Notes: a model not told the origin generated them from the letters alone. A stretch of DNA of 64,000 nt from Indioceanicola profundi (GCF_003568845.1 NZ_CP030129.1:232137-296136); one strand, 5' to 3'. Positions 17,788 through 26,613 are shown, numbered from the stretch's first letter. Numbers and translations are program-made.

Positions 17788-18825
17788 TCAACCGCCGGAA
17801 CCGCCCTGTGCAGCCTGTCCGAAAGGTTGAACCCAGAAGACGATTACCGCCACGAAGGCGGCATAGACCACAGGAAGCGCAAATACCTGCCAGCGTTTGA
17901 AGCCAGACTCACGCCCGCCCCACCAAATAAACGCCGCATACAGGGCTGGCATGATCGCTACGAAGGCGAGCGTGACCCAGAATAGTTGCATGTTCTCGAT
18001 TGGCATGCCGATGATCGTGAGCGGAATGAAGGCCAGCGTCATGGTTACTGCGTGATCGCCCATGACGCTTGTGACGCCGGACGTCACCTGCCCGCTACGA
18101 GCGACGTACCACGTTGCAAAAACTTCCGGCAGCGCAGCAACCGGCGCAGTGATGAAGAGCCCGCCGATGATTTTGGAAAGGCCGAGCGAGCCGACGATCT
18201 TCTCGGTCGAGAACACCGTGAAATAAGCCCCAATTGCCAGTGCCCCGATCCCTGCCGCCGCCAGCCACTTTTCCTTGCGCTTCCATTCAACGCCCTCGCC
18301 TTCCTTCCGCCCTCGCGCCAGCGCCTGGACGAGGTAGGCGAGATAACCGATGAGCAGAATCCAGCCGTCAATCGGCTGCAGTCCCCGCCATGGCGCAGGC
18401 AGCGTCACAAGGGCAAACAGGCCGACAATCGCGAGATAAGGCAGAGCCTGGACGGTGGCGGCCTGAGGATCGACCTGAAGCAGGCCCTCGCGCCGGTGCT
18501 CTTCATGGTTCCTGTGGCTGCTCTCTCCGCCGCCGATGCCCTTCTTGCGGGTGGCGAAATAGGCAACCATGATCATCATCGGGATCGCGAGCACATTGGA
18601 GCCGAGAAGCGCGCCGAGGCCAATGTCGCTCACACCCCGGATGGCGCTCGTGGTGTTGATGCCGATTTCAGGCGAAGCGGCAGCGAGGCCGACGAACGAA
18701 CCGCCCGCCGCAACCGAAAATCCCCATTGGCGGCGGAGCTTCTTGAGCGGATCGGAAAGGTGTTCAGCGCCCCAATGTGCAAGCCATACCGCAGCAAGAA
18801 GAACCCCGCCCCAGACCGCAATCAT
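17788..18825 (-). CDS. CaCA-family cation exchanger (copy 1)
   Basis: Polytopic inner-membrane exchanger, 345 aa, with two alpha-repeat halves: GGSFVGLAAASPEIGINTTSAIRGVSDIGLGALLGSNV near residue 42 and GGLFITAPVAALPEVFATWYVARSGQ near 222, both showing the acidic P-E signature of Na+/Ca2+ exchangers. A His/Glu-rich cytoplasmic loop separates them. The ATG overlaps the lspA stop by four bases (ATGA), so it is in one operon with lspA and the CDF gene. A clear paralogue is at 40358-41356. Substrate unknown; in metal clusters such proteins may exchange divalent cations for Na+ or H+. Confidence 0.85.
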   Translation of the reverse strand: MIAVWGGVLLAAVWLAHWGAEHLSDPLKKLRRQWGFSVAAGGSFVGLAAASPEIGINTTSAIRGVSDIGLGALLGSNVLAIPMMIMVAYFATRKKGIGGGESSHRNHEEHRREGLLQVDPQAATVQALPYLAIVGLFALVTLPAPWRGLQPIDGWILLIGYLAYLVQALARGRKEGEGVEWKRKEKWLAAAGIGALAIGAYFTVFSTEKIVGSLGLSKIIGGLFITAPVAALPEVFATWYVARSGQVTSGVTSVMGDHAVTMTLAFIPLTIIGMPIENMQLFWVTLAFVAIMPALYAAFIWWGGRESGFKRWQVFALPVVYAAFVAVIVFWVQPFGQAAQGGSGG

Positions 18826-19331
18826 GCTTCGCTCCCTTGCGAACCGGCAGGGTCAGGCCCGCCCCCGGCCTGCTTGCGCGTATCCTTGCGCATGCCATCG
18901 GCCAGAAGCAGGAGAGTCCCGCAGACGACCGCCACGTCAGCCAGGTTGAAGGCGGGCCAGTGGTAGGCTCCCAGATAGAAATCCAGAAAATCGGTGACAG
19001 CCTGATACCGGACCCGGTCCAGAATGTTGCCAAGTGCGCCGCCGATCACAAGCCCGAGGCCAGCGCCGGTCAGCCGCAGCGGCGTTCGCCACAGCCAGAT
19101 CAGGAGGACGCCCACAATCGCAGCGGCAAGCAGGACCAGAGCCCACCAGGGCACCAGACCGCCGAGCATTCCAAAGCTGACGCCATCGTTGCGTACAAGA
19201 ACGAGGTTCATGACCGGCAGGACTTCGACACCGCCTGCAAGGCCCGGTGAATTCAGAGCGAGCGCCTTGGTGCCCTGATCGAGAGCAAACGCCGCCGCAG
19301 CACAGGCTATCCCGAGAACCCGTGCGCTCAT
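18822..19331 (-). CDS. lspA: Signal peptidase II (lipoprotein signal peptidase)
   Basis: Inner-membrane aspartic protease of 169 aa that removes the signal peptide of diacylated prolipoproteins. The two catalytic Asp are in GGALGNILDRVR and YHWPAFNLADVAV. It starts with ATG at 19331, overlapping the CDF stop by four bases; its stop overlaps the exchanger start in the same way. lspA-type genes occur in lead/zinc resistance operons (PbrC-like). An accessory lgt lies at 2523-3356. Confidence 0.92.
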   Translation of the reverse strand: MSARVLGIACAAAAFALDQGTKALALNSPGLAGGVEVLPVMNLVLVRNDGVSFGMLGGLVPWWALVLLAAAIVGVLLIWLWRTPLRLTGAGLGLVIGGALGNILDRVRYQAVTDFLDFYLGAYHWPAFNLADVAVVCGTLLLLADGMRKDTRKQAGGGPDPAGSQGSEA

Positions 19332-20197
19332 GTGCTCTCCCGCAGGTCGGCATTCGCATCGCGGATGATCGACCACGAGGATTGCAGGAACAGCCCGGCG
19401 ATCACCGCCGCCACGACGAGGTCAGGCCACGCCGTGCCGGTCCAGGCAACCAGACCCGCCGCGACAACGACGGCGGCATTGCCGATGGCATCGTTGCGAC
19501 TGAAGAGCCAGACCGCCCGGACATTGGCATCGCCCGTCCGGTGCGGGATCAGCGCCAGTGCCGCGGCCACGTTGACGGCCAGCGCGATGATCCCGAAGAG
19601 CCCCATCAGCTCCGCCTCCGGCGGCTGCTGGACCAGAACGCGATATGCCGTGTTGCCCAGGACGCCGAGGCCGAGGACGCCCAGAAAGAGCCCCTGAATG
19701 AGCGCCGAGCGGGCGCGCCAGACCAGACTCCAGCCGATTGCGAGGATGCCGAGGAAGGTAATCAGCCCGTCCCCGAGGAAATCGAGCGCGTCCGCCTTGA
19801 GCGCCTGCGATCCCGAGATGAAGCCGCCGACCATCTCGATCAGGCCGTAACCGACATTGAGCACGATCACGATCCACAGCGCCCGCCTGTAAGCCGGGGT
19901 GATGTGGGAAAGGTCCTTCGGCAGATCGTCTATATCGCCTTCGGTTTGCGTATTTGGACCGTCCAGACGGTCGAGCTGGTAGCCGATGCCAGAGACGGCG
20001 CGTTCGACCTCCGGCAGCCGCGCGGCGGGATCGTCCAGCCGCAGCGTCATAATCTGCGTCGCGGTCGAAACCTTCACCTTCTCCACGCCGACAGAGCGCA
20101 CCGCCTTCTCGATCTTGGCCGCGCAGGAGGCGCAGTCCATGCCAGTGACGCGGTAGCGCACTGCTTCGTCGTTGCTCTCTGAAACCGTCTGATCCAT
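19328..20197 (-). CDS. CDF-like cation transporter with N-terminal HMA domain
   Basis: 289 aa. Residues 12-75 form a heavy-metal-associated domain with GMDCASC; the rest has five to six helices of the cation diffusion facilitator type, with acidic transport-site motifs in KADALDFLGDG and FSRNDAIGNAAVV. It ends after the last helix, without the usual cytoplasmic CDF dimer domain. The fusion suggests direct metal hand-over from the Cys pair to the pore; Zn/Cd/Pb are plausible substrates. Divergent from the ArsR-type regulator. Confidence 0.88.
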   Translation of the reverse strand: MDQTVSESNDEAVRYRVTGMDCASCAAKIEKAVRSVGVEKVKVSTATQIMTLRLDDPAARLPEVERAVSGIGYQLDRLDGPNTQTEGDIDDLPKDLSHITPAYRRALWIVIVLNVGYGLIEMVGGFISGSQALKADALDFLGDGLITFLGILAIGWSLVWRARSALIQGLFLGVLGLGVLGNTAYRVLVQQPPEAELMGLFGIIALAVNVAAALALIPHRTGDANVRAVWLFSRNDAIGNAAVVVAAGLVAWTGTAWPDLVVAAVIAGLFLQSSWSIIRDANADLREST

Positions 20198-20227
20198 CGA
20201 GGGCCTTCCTTATGATCCGCGATCAAT

Positions 20228-20247
20228 ATATCATTGGCGACTGATAT
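20228..20247. promoter_or_regulatory. Putative ArsR/SmtB operator
   Basis: Inverted repeat ATATCA (20228-20233) - 8 bases - TGATAT (20242-20247) in the short gap between the CDF and arsR-type genes, overlapping the arsR start. ArsR/SmtB repressors bind AT-rich imperfect dyads in this position, so one protein could repress both transcripts. Confidence 0.6.
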
Positions 20248-20605
20248 GTCGAGCACAACCCCCGCAGCACAGCAAGACCGCCGTTCCCTTGGCCTGCAAA
20301 CAAAGCTGTTTCGCGGGCTCGCCGACCCATCCCGCCTCTCCATTCTCGAAGCCCTGCGGGCGGGGCCGCGTACAGTCGGGGAGATCGTGGCCGCAACCGG
20401 CCTGAGCCAGTCGAACACTTCAAACCACCTGCGCTGCCTCAGCGAGTGCGGGTTGGTTGCTGGCGAGCAGCGTGGCCGGTTTGTGCAGTACGCCCTAGCG
20501 GACCCGCGGATAAAGCAGCTGCTGGCGCTCGCCGATCAGCTGCTTGAAGGCGCGGCACAGGGTGTGGACCGATGCGAGAATTACGAGAACGGGTCCTCGA
20601 CCTGA
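20246..20605 (+). CDS. ArsR/SmtB-family metal-responsive repressor
   Basis: Winged-helix repressor of 119 aa starting at ATG 20246 (an in-frame TTG at 20234 is less likely). The fold is plain: KLFRGLADPSRLSILEALRAGPRTVGEIVAATGLSQSNTSNHLRCLSECGLV, then RGRFVQYALAD. Candidate metal ligands are C in RCLSECG near the recognition helix and C in DRCENYENG near the end, reminiscent of CmtR/CadC arrangements. Expected to repress the divergent CDF-lspA-exchanger operon until Cd/Pb/Zn binds. Confidence 0.88.
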   Translation: MSSTTPAAQQDRRSLGLQTKLFRGLADPSRLSILEALRAGPRTVGEIVAATGLSQSNTSNHLRCLSECGLVAGEQRGRFVQYALADPRIKQLLALADQLLEGAAQGVDRCENYENGSST

Positions 20606-20636
20606 CCAAAGGCAGCTTTCGCCGAGGCGCTGCCCC

Positions 20637-20933
20637 TCAGAACGGAATGTCGTCGTCCAGATCGTTGGCGGGCTTCTCGTCGGGGTTGCGCTTTGGATGA
20701 AGCGCCTCGATCTCCGGCGGCGCGGTCCAGTTGGTCTCGTCCATGTGATGCATGAGCGCCGTGTTCAGGTAGCCTTCCAGCTGGTTCTCAGCGGTTCCTT
20801 CCGGGTCCGCCTCCGCATGGAAGACAGCCCATTGCCGCGCAAACTCGTATTTGCGGCGATCCACGCGGAGCCTGACGAACGCCGTGCAACCGTCCTTGGA
20901 AAAGCGGGTGTCGGTGCGTTGATGCGGGGGCAA
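20637..20933 (-). CDS. Hypothetical protein of a conjugation region
   Basis: About 98 aa soluble protein ending in an acidic tail (KPANDLDDDIPF). Its central part reads SKDGCTAFVRLRVDRRKYEFARQWAVFHAEADPEGTAENQLEGYLNTALMHHMDE. The best start seems a TTG at 20933 with GAGGAAG upstream; no ATG fits better. It follows two membrane proteins and a TraG-like gene in the same direction. Function not recognised. Confidence 0.6.
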   Translation of the reverse strand: MPPHQRTDTRFSKDGCTAFVRLRVDRRKYEFARQWAVFHAEADPEGTAENQLEGYLNTALMHHMDETNWTAPPEIEALHPKRNPDEKPANDLDDDIPF

Positions 20934-20958
20934 TGTGGCTTCCTCCTCGGTTGGGGTT

Positions 20959-21219
20959 TCAAGGCTGCGGCAAGGCCATGACCAGCCATGCCGCCAAAGC
21001 CGCGAAGGTGGCGGCACCAGCCAGGACCAGCACCACCCGCAGGAAGGTTGCCGTCTTCGTTCCGCGCGGCAGCAACGTGCTCTCCGAGACGAAGTCCGGC
21101 AGCAGCCGCAAGGCGATCAGCGCCGAGAAAAGGGCGAAAAGCGAGGTGGCGATGCCCTGGCTTGCGGGGTGTGTCAGGAAGATCAGCAGGACTCTCCAAA
21201 ACTCGTCGATGATCGCCAT
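20959..21219 (-). CDS. Small two-helix membrane protein
   Basis: 86 aa with hydrophobic segments at about 20-42 (ATSLFALFSALIALRLL) and 58-82 (FLRVVLVLAGAATFAALAAWLVM). It sits 12 bases after the next upstream gene in a run of four leftward genes headed by a TraG-like ATPase. No family recognised; likely an accessory of the same transfer unit. Confidence 0.65.
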   Translation of the reverse strand: MAIIDEFWRVLLIFLTHPASQGIATSLFALFSALIALRLLPDFVSESTLLPRGTKTATFLRVVLVLAGAATFAALAAWLVMALPQP

Positions 21220-21231
21220 ACTGATCCCTCT

Positions 21232-21921
21232 TCAGTCGAGCGGAGGATTGATGCCGGAGCTTTCCACCGGCTCCCGCGCCTTGCGCTCGTCGGCCTGTGC
21301 GGCCACCCAGAGCATCGCCTGGCGCACTTCGAACAGGGATTGCCGGTTCGGCCATTCCGCTCGGCAGAGCAGCACAACCTGCTCGGCCCCGCCCGCCCCG
21401 AACCAACCGATCAGACAATGCTGCTTTTCGATTTCCTTCAGCGTCTGTTGGCCCCTCTCCATCCTGGCCGCGCGCGCGAACTCCGCCTCGGGGTGGTCCT
21501 GGACGGTCAAATTCTGCATGCGCGAATACTGCCGTTCGATCTCCACCCGGCCCCTGCGCAAAACCCGTAGCCGGTCGCTGCCAAAATCCAGCTCGATCAC
21601 GCGCGCGATAGCACCGGGCTGGACAGCCGCATGGCAGGCCATCCAGACCAGCCCGCCAAAGCCCGCGACCCCGACCAGCCAATGCGCACCGGCCCATTGC
21701 GCCAGCAGGCCGGACCAGACCCCGAGCGGGAACAGCAGCGTCACGACCGCGATAGCGCCGAAATGCATCAGACGCCGGACGCCGCCATATTCAAGATTGT
21801 CGAACGCGATCCTGTAAACCGGCCCGCCCGCGCCGGAATGGCGATACACCGCCAGGTGCGGGAAATCCTGCGCCGTGCTCACCCGCGTTCCGGCGGCAGG
21901 GCTCCCGGTCGCGGCGCTCAT
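21232..21921 (-). CDS. Membrane protein next to TraG-like gene
   Basis: 229 aa. Two hydrophobic helices around residues 52-95 (MHFGAIAVVTLLFPLGVW and LVGVAGFGGLVWMACHA) precede a soluble C-terminal domain (VIELDFGSDRLRVLRRGRVEIERQYSRMQNLTV...). Its ATG overlaps the TraG-like stop by four bases, so translation is coupled. Not recognised. The layout resembles small bitopic partners of coupling proteins, but that is only positional inference. Confidence 0.65.
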   Translation of the reverse strand: MSAATGSPAAGTRVSTAQDFPHLAVYRHSGAGGPVYRIAFDNLEYGGVRRLMHFGAIAVVTLLFPLGVWSGLLAQWAGAHWLVGVAGFGGLVWMACHAAVQPGAIARVIELDFGSDRLRVLRRGRVEIERQYSRMQNLTVQDHPEAEFARAARMERGQQTLKEIEKQHCLIGWFGAGGAEQVVLLCRAEWPNRQSLFEVRQAMLWVAAQADERKAREPVESSGINPPLD

Positions 21922-23438
21922 CGGCGCAGCTCCGCGAAGGCGTCGTGCCGGTCGTAGAAGGCGCGCTGCAGGATCATGGGCGCATAGCCCGCCCGGATCA
22001 CGAGCTGGCGCAGCAGCGGATCGGCGCGGCTGAAGACGAGGGCGACTTCATCCGGTTCCAGAACAGGAGTTGTGCGCGGCGCGTAGCTTTCGCCTGTCGC
22101 CCCTGACGCGGCAGCGCCAGGCGTGACCACAGAGCCCGAAAGCTGCTCGATGGTCGTGGAGCCGAGGCGCTTGGAGACCCATTCAAGCGTCGTCAGGTCG
22201 TTGTTGCCGAAGAACTGCAGGATTCCGGCGTTGCCCATGAAGGTTTCCCATCGCTCCTTGTAGAGCGCCTTCAGCTGGCCGAGGTCTTGCAGGATCGGCC
22301 AGAGCTTCACGCCATAACCGGCAATCTGGCCCGCTGCGTCCTCGATCTGGCGCATGTGGCCGAGGCTCGCGAACTCATCGAGCAGGAACAGCACCGGTGA
22401 TCCGGCGGCGGGCCGTCCGGGCGTTCGCTCCATCGCCTGCAGGGCGAGATTGACGAACAGGCGCAGCCAGCGCCCGCACGTTCCTATGTGCCGTCCCGGC
22501 AGGCACAGATAGATGGTCATTGCCGCGCTTTTCAGGTCCGCAAGGTCGAAGCCCTCGACCATGAGCGAGGTTTCGATCTCGGGGAAGGACAGCGGGCGCA
22601 GGTGCCGCCGCGCCGTGGACAGGACGGAGCCGCGCTCGCGCTCCGGCTTTTCGAAGAAGTCGGCGGCGGCGCGGCGCACCGCAGGCTCCGCGCTGTCCGC
22701 CATGAGCTCGGCGAGCATGTCCATCCCGCTCGCCTCGTCCGCCTCTTCGGACTCCCCGTAAATCTCGCTGGCAGGCGTGATGGTCTCTCCCTGGGCGATC
22801 AGGTCCCGCACGGCCACGAGATCGCGGCGGCCTTCAAAGCGATCCGCGCTCGCTACTTCGAGGATCACGCCCTCGATAAAGGCGTGGGCGGATTCATCCC
22901 AATGCGGATCGCCCCCGCCGGTGACCACCAGGGCATCGGCGATCAGAACGGCATCTTCCACCGAAAACTGCCGCCGCATCGCCAGGGGATTAAAGCCGGT
23001 TTCGTACTCTGCGAGCGCGCCGCCGGTCGTTCCGAACGGATCGACGCGCTGCCCGAGCTTTTCAGCCCGCGTCTTCGCCGTCAGAAGCGCCAGCTCGCCC
23101 TTCGGGTCGATGGCGAGCACCGAGCCCGTATAGCGGAGCATGTTCGGCACAATAGCCGACCGGCCTTTTCCGGCGCGGCTCCCGGCAATCATGATGGCAT
23201 GACGATCATCGGCGACGCCGACTTCCTGTCCGCCCTGTGCATAGCGCTCGCCTGTCTGTGCGTCCCGCTCGATCTCCGCGGCGATCAGGCCAAGAAACAG
23301 CTTGTCCGGCGAGAAACGCAGCGAAGCCGCCGCCGCAATGCTCTGCGGCGCTTCGAACGCTGAAGCAGGTGCGGCCATGTCTCGCGGTCTGACACCAGGC
23401 ACGCCCCGGCTCAGACCGGAAAACACGTTGCTCGCCAT
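21918..23438 (-). CDS. TraG/VirD4-like conjugative coupling ATPase
   Basis: 506 aa P-loop ATPase that would connect DNA substrate to a type IV secretion channel. Walker A: AGSRAGKGRS (about residue 84); Walker B: VLFLLDEFASLGHM (about 345); the family segment DPKGELA and the C-terminal NNDLTTLEWVSKRLGSTTIEQ are present. It has no obvious N-terminal transmembrane helices, unlike VirD4, so it may act with the small membrane proteins encoded directly behind it. No relaxase or T4SS channel gene is in the window, so the transfer unit is incomplete here. Confidence 0.88.
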   Translation of the reverse strand: MASNVFSGLSRGVPGVRPRDMAAPASAFEAPQSIAAAASLRFSPDKLFLGLIAAEIERDAQTGERYAQGGQEVGVADDRHAIMIAGSRAGKGRSAIVPNMLRYTGSVLAIDPKGELALLTAKTRAEKLGQRVDPFGTTGGALAEYETGFNPLAMRRQFSVEDAVLIADALVVTGGGDPHWDESAHAFIEGVILEVASADRFEGRRDLVAVRDLIAQGETITPASEIYGESEEADEASGMDMLAELMADSAEPAVRRAAADFFEKPERERGSVLSTARRHLRPLSFPEIETSLMVEGFDLADLKSAAMTIYLCLPGRHIGTCGRWLRLFVNLALQAMERTPGRPAAGSPVLFLLDEFASLGHMRQIEDAAGQIAGYGVKLWPILQDLGQLKALYKERWETFMGNAGILQFFGNNDLTTLEWVSKRLGSTTIEQLSGSVVTPGAAASGATGESYAPRTTPVLEPDEVALVFSRADPLLRQLVIRAGYAPMILQRAFYDRHDAFAELRR

Positions 23439-23762
23439 GGGCCTAGCCTAACCCAAGCGGCGCAATCTCCGAAGCCGCTATTCTTGCCTTGTCGGCGGGT
23501 TCTTTCTTCCCTGCCGTCCTTTGTCTGTCCAGGCAGCCCACATCGCCAGTCGTGACCGCAAGGCTGGCGGCTGCGGGGCTTTGCCGGTCAAGGCATCCAC
23601 CCGTTTCCGCCCGTCTCTTTCTCGCTCGCGCTCGCGCGTCCCCTGCTGCGCCGGGGACCGGGCAAACCCTCGGGCGGAGCCTCCTTGACCGTCGCCCGCG
23701 CACCCGCCGGACGCCGGGTCACCGGCTGGCATGGGGCCAGCCCAACAACAAGGAGAACGACA
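23439..23762. other. 324-base gap, promoter-type region
   Basis: GC-rich stretch between the start of the TraG-like gene and a rightward plasmid-type gene. Open frames exist on both strands but have low-complexity translations (Arg/Ala/Pro-rich) and no ribosome sites. It probably holds the two divergent promoters; I see no clear hairpin or repeat beyond a CGCTCGCGCTCGCGCG run near 23625. Confidence 0.5.
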
Positions 23763-23928
23763 ATGACAGAAGAAATCCCAACCCCGGAAGGCAATGCATC
23801 CGGCACACGCCCGCAGTTCAGGGCATGGCTCGTCCAGGACGGGCAGGACGGCAAGCCGGTCTGGACCGAGCTTGCGGGCCTCTGGCCGACCCGAAAGGGC
23901 GCTGGCTACTCCGGCTCGCTGAATTGGA
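23763..23928 (+). pseudogene. Plasmid-type hypothetical gene, 3' end removed by an IS
   Basis: Good start: ATG at 23763 with AAGGAG upstream. About 55 codons remain (MTEEIPTPEGNASGTRPQFRAWLV...GKPVWTELAGLWPTRKGAGYSGSLN), reading like small plasmid-maintenance/transfer-region proteins of alphaproteobacteria. From about codon 52 the sequence becomes the IS5-type transposase start, so the gene lacks its end. Function unknown. Confidence 0.65.
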
Positions 23929-25005
23929 ATGCGCGGGCATCGGTCGGACCAGGGTGGGATGTTCAGCTACGTGTCGCTGGAGGATCGGGTTCCGACCCGG
24001 CATCCGTTGCGGCTGATCCGGCGGGTGGTGGACGCGGTGCTGGCGGCGATGGACGGCGACTTCGCCGGGCTTTATGCCGCCACCGGCCGCCCCTCGATCC
24101 CGCCAGAGCAGGTGCTGAAGGCGCTACTGCTCCAGGCTTTCTACACCGTGCGCCCGGAGCGCCAGCTGATGGAGCAGCTGGACTACAATCTTCTGTTCCG
24201 CTGGTTCGTCGGGCTCGGGATCGATGATGAGGTCTGGCACCCGACAGTGTTCTCCAAGAACCGCGACCGCCTGCTTGACGGCGACATCGCCCAGCGGTTC
24301 CTGGCGGCGGTGACCGGCCACGCCAAGGTGCGCGGCCTGCTCTCGGACGAGCATTTCTCTGTCGACGGCACCCTGATCGAAGCCTGGGCCAGCGTGAAGA
24401 GCTTCCGCCCGAAGGATGGAGACGACGAACCGCCCGGACCCGGCCGCAACGGAGAGCGCGACTTCCACGGCGAACGGCGCAGCAATGAGACGCACGCCTC
24501 GACCACCGATCCGGACGCTAAGCTCTACCGCAAGGGGCCGGGCAAGGAGGCGAAGCTGGCCCACATGGGCCATCTGCTGATGGAGAACCGCTCCGGCCTG
24601 GTCGTGGCGGCGAAGCTGACCCCGGCGACGGGTCGGGCCGAGCGCGAAGCCGCCATCGCCATGATCGAGGCCGTCACCGGCCGCCGCCGGATCACGCTGG
24701 GAGCAGACAAGGGCTGTGACGCTGGCGGGTTCGTCGCCGACCTGCGGGCGCTGAAGGTCACGCCGCATGTGGCCCAGAACACCCGCGGGCGACGGTCGCG
24801 CATCGACGGGCGAACGACCCGACATCCGAGCTACAGCGCCAGTCAGAAGGCGAGAAAACGGATCGAGGAGGCCTTTGGGTGGGTCAAGGTGGTGGCGGGG
24901 CAGCGCAAGACGAAGTTCAGGGGCAGCGACAGGGTTGGATGGGCATTCACCCTCGCAGCCGCCGCCTACAACCTCATCCGCCTGCCCAAGCTCCTGGCCA
25001 CCTGA
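23929..25005 (+). CDS. IS5/IS1182-like transposase
   Basis: 358 aa DDE transposase. The conserved opening MRG...QGGMFSYVSLEDRVPTRHPLR supports the ATG at 23929 rather than the later ATG at 23959. Catalytic-core segments include HFSVDGTLIEAWAS, the DADAKLYRKG-like DPDAKLYRKGPGKEAKL, LGADKGCDAGGF and the final KARKRIEEAFGWVK. Right end of the element is near 25117 (a ...TTTTTCAGCGCCCTG end). I could not find a matching left inverted repeat, so the left end may be truncated where the plasmid-type gene is cut. Confidence 0.88.
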   Translation: MRGHRSDQGGMFSYVSLEDRVPTRHPLRLIRRVVDAVLAAMDGDFAGLYAATGRPSIPPEQVLKALLLQAFYTVRPERQLMEQLDYNLLFRWFVGLGIDDEVWHPTVFSKNRDRLLDGDIAQRFLAAVTGHAKVRGLLSDEHFSVDGTLIEAWASVKSFRPKDGDDEPPGPGRNGERDFHGERRSNETHASTTDPDAKLYRKGPGKEAKLAHMGHLLMENRSGLVVAAKLTPATGRAEREAAIAMIEAVTGRRRITLGADKGCDAGGFVADLRALKVTPHVAQNTRGRRSRIDGRTTRHPSYSASQKARKRIEEAFGWVKVVAGQRKTKFRGSDRVGWAFTLAAAAYNLIRLPKLLAT

Positions 25006-25121
25006 TATCGGCGCCCCAGGGCACCCCCATGCCCGGTGCAAACCGAGCATCGACATGCAGTGGTTCCATCACTCCAAGGAAGGATTGCGAGTCAGCGGCC
25101 CGTTTTTCAGCGCCCTGCTAA

Positions 25122-26609
25122 TTCTACTGTGTCACAAACAGCGTATTTGTTGCCGACAACAAGGGCATCGGGCAAGTGTTGTGAGCAGGGCTCTTGCCGT
25201 GGCAATGCGCACGGTGGCGATGGAATCTGGAACGTGGCGTTCAGGCCGGAGCGGGAGATCCCCTGGGCTTGTAGGTTTTGGGTAGGCCAAGCGCTTGGAT
25301 GGGTTTGGAGCTGGATGGAGCTGAGGGGGGAATGGCGGCCCGCTCCTGGACCAGGAACCCATAAGCAGCAATGCAAAGGGTGGCGTGGTGATGGAAGCCC
25401 CGCCATCCCCGCCCCTCATAGTGCCCCAGCCCGATCTCCTGCTTGAGCTCCAGATAATCCCGCTCAATGCGCCAGCGCAGCTTTGCGGTATCAACCAGAT
25501 CGGCCAGGCTGATGTCGGCCGGCAGGGTGGAAAGCCAGTACTTGGCGGGCTCTTTCTCATCCTCCGGCCATTCGATCAGCAGCCATTCTTCAGGCCAGGG
25601 TTCCGCGCGCCAATAGTCGCGGTGAGCCGGGCGGACCCGCAGCGCAGCAAACCGGGATGTCAGGGGGGCGTTGCTGCCCTCCCGCCATGTCACTGTCTGC
25701 CATGCCCCTGACGCTAAACTCTGAGCCAGGGTTTTCACGTCTACAGGCTTGTGGTTCGGATCGCGGCGGACGAGCTTTGGCGGGCGGCCTTTCCCACTCC
25801 ATGGTTTGGCCGGCAACGGTCCGGTTCCTGGTGGCCAGACGGTCAGGGAGGACTGAACCCCGGCAACATAGGCTAGACCGAGTTCGGTGATGCCGGTGCG
25901 CAGATCCGTGTCGGTGCCATAACCTGCATCCATCAACACAGGAGCAAGTGGCACGCCGGATTGCACGGCAGTTCTGATCTGGGCCAGCGCGATCTGCGGC
26001 TTGGTCTGGAACGAGATCTCCTCAGGCACCCCCGCCTTGGCACGACGCTCGTGATCGCCGGCCCAGGCTTCCGGCAGATACAGCTGCCAAGCCAGTGGCA
26101 GGCTGCCGTGATCGGTGGAAATCGAGAGTGAAACCGCGACTTGGCAGTTGTCCTGCTTGCCGAGCTGGCCGCAATACTGCCGGGCAACACCGACCGAATG
26201 CGTTCCCTTCTTCGGCAGGCCGGTATCGTCGATGATCCAGGCCCTCAGCGAGCCATGCGCCTGCAAGGTTGGCAGCACCGTTTCCCGGACTGCCTGCAGA
26301 ACAGCAGCATCATTCCAGGGCGCCTTGGCCACGAAGTGATGCAGGGATTGATGTGCGGCCTGCACACGGCCAGGCTCCACCCGTGCCGCCATCGGCTCAA
26401 CACTCTTGCGCTCTCCCGGCAGCAGCAGCCCGATGCAGTAGGCCTGGAATGGCGAAAGCCGGTCTGCATGCCCCAGAGCCTGGGCAAGCCGCCCGATATA
26501 CCTCCCGAAGCGGGCTTCGCTCCCGTCCAGCCAGTCGAAACCCATGCCACCCTCCCAAGTGCATGAGCTCCAACCATAACATCACTCGTTCTTTTATGAC
26601 ACAGTAGAA
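25122..26609 (-). mobile_element. IS701-family insertion sequence (copy A)
   Basis: 1488-base element. Terminal inverted repeats TTCTACTGTGTCA on both sides (left begins 25122; right, on the complement, begins 26609). It is flanked by the 4-base direct repeat CTAA (25118-25121 and 26610-26613), the target duplication size usual for IS701. It landed right at the right end of the IS5-type element. Confidence 0.92.
25241..26545 (-). CDS. IS701-family transposase (copy A)
   Basis: 434 aa transposase with an intact frame. Family landmarks: IIDDTGLPKKGTHSVGVARQYCGQLGKQDNCQVAVSLS, then VLMDAGYGTDTDLR and the Glu-containing WRIERDYLELKQEIGLGHYEGRGW near the end. Not closely related to the second IS701-type transposase at 46166-47353. 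Confidence 0.92.
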   Translation of the reverse strand: MGFDWLDGSEARFGRYIGRLAQALGHADRLSPFQAYCIGLLLPGERKSVEPMAARVEPGRVQAAHQSLHHFVAKAPWNDAAVLQAVRETVLPTLQAHGSLRAWIIDDTGLPKKGTHSVGVARQYCGQLGKQDNCQVAVSLSISTDHGSLPLAWQLYLPEAWAGDHERRAKAGVPEEISFQTKPQIALAQIRTAVQSGVPLAPVLMDAGYGTDTDLRTGITELGLAYVAGVQSSLTVWPPGTGPLPAKPWSGKGRPPKLVRRDPNHKPVDVKTLAQSLASGAWQTVTWREGSNAPLTSRFAALRVRPAHRDYWRAEPWPEEWLLIEWPEDEKEPAKYWLSTLPADISLADLVDTAKLRWRIERDYLELKQEIGLGHYEGRGWRGFHHHATLCIAAYGFLVQERAAIPPSAPSSSKPIQALGLPKTYKPRGSPAPA

Positions 26610-26613
26610 CTAA

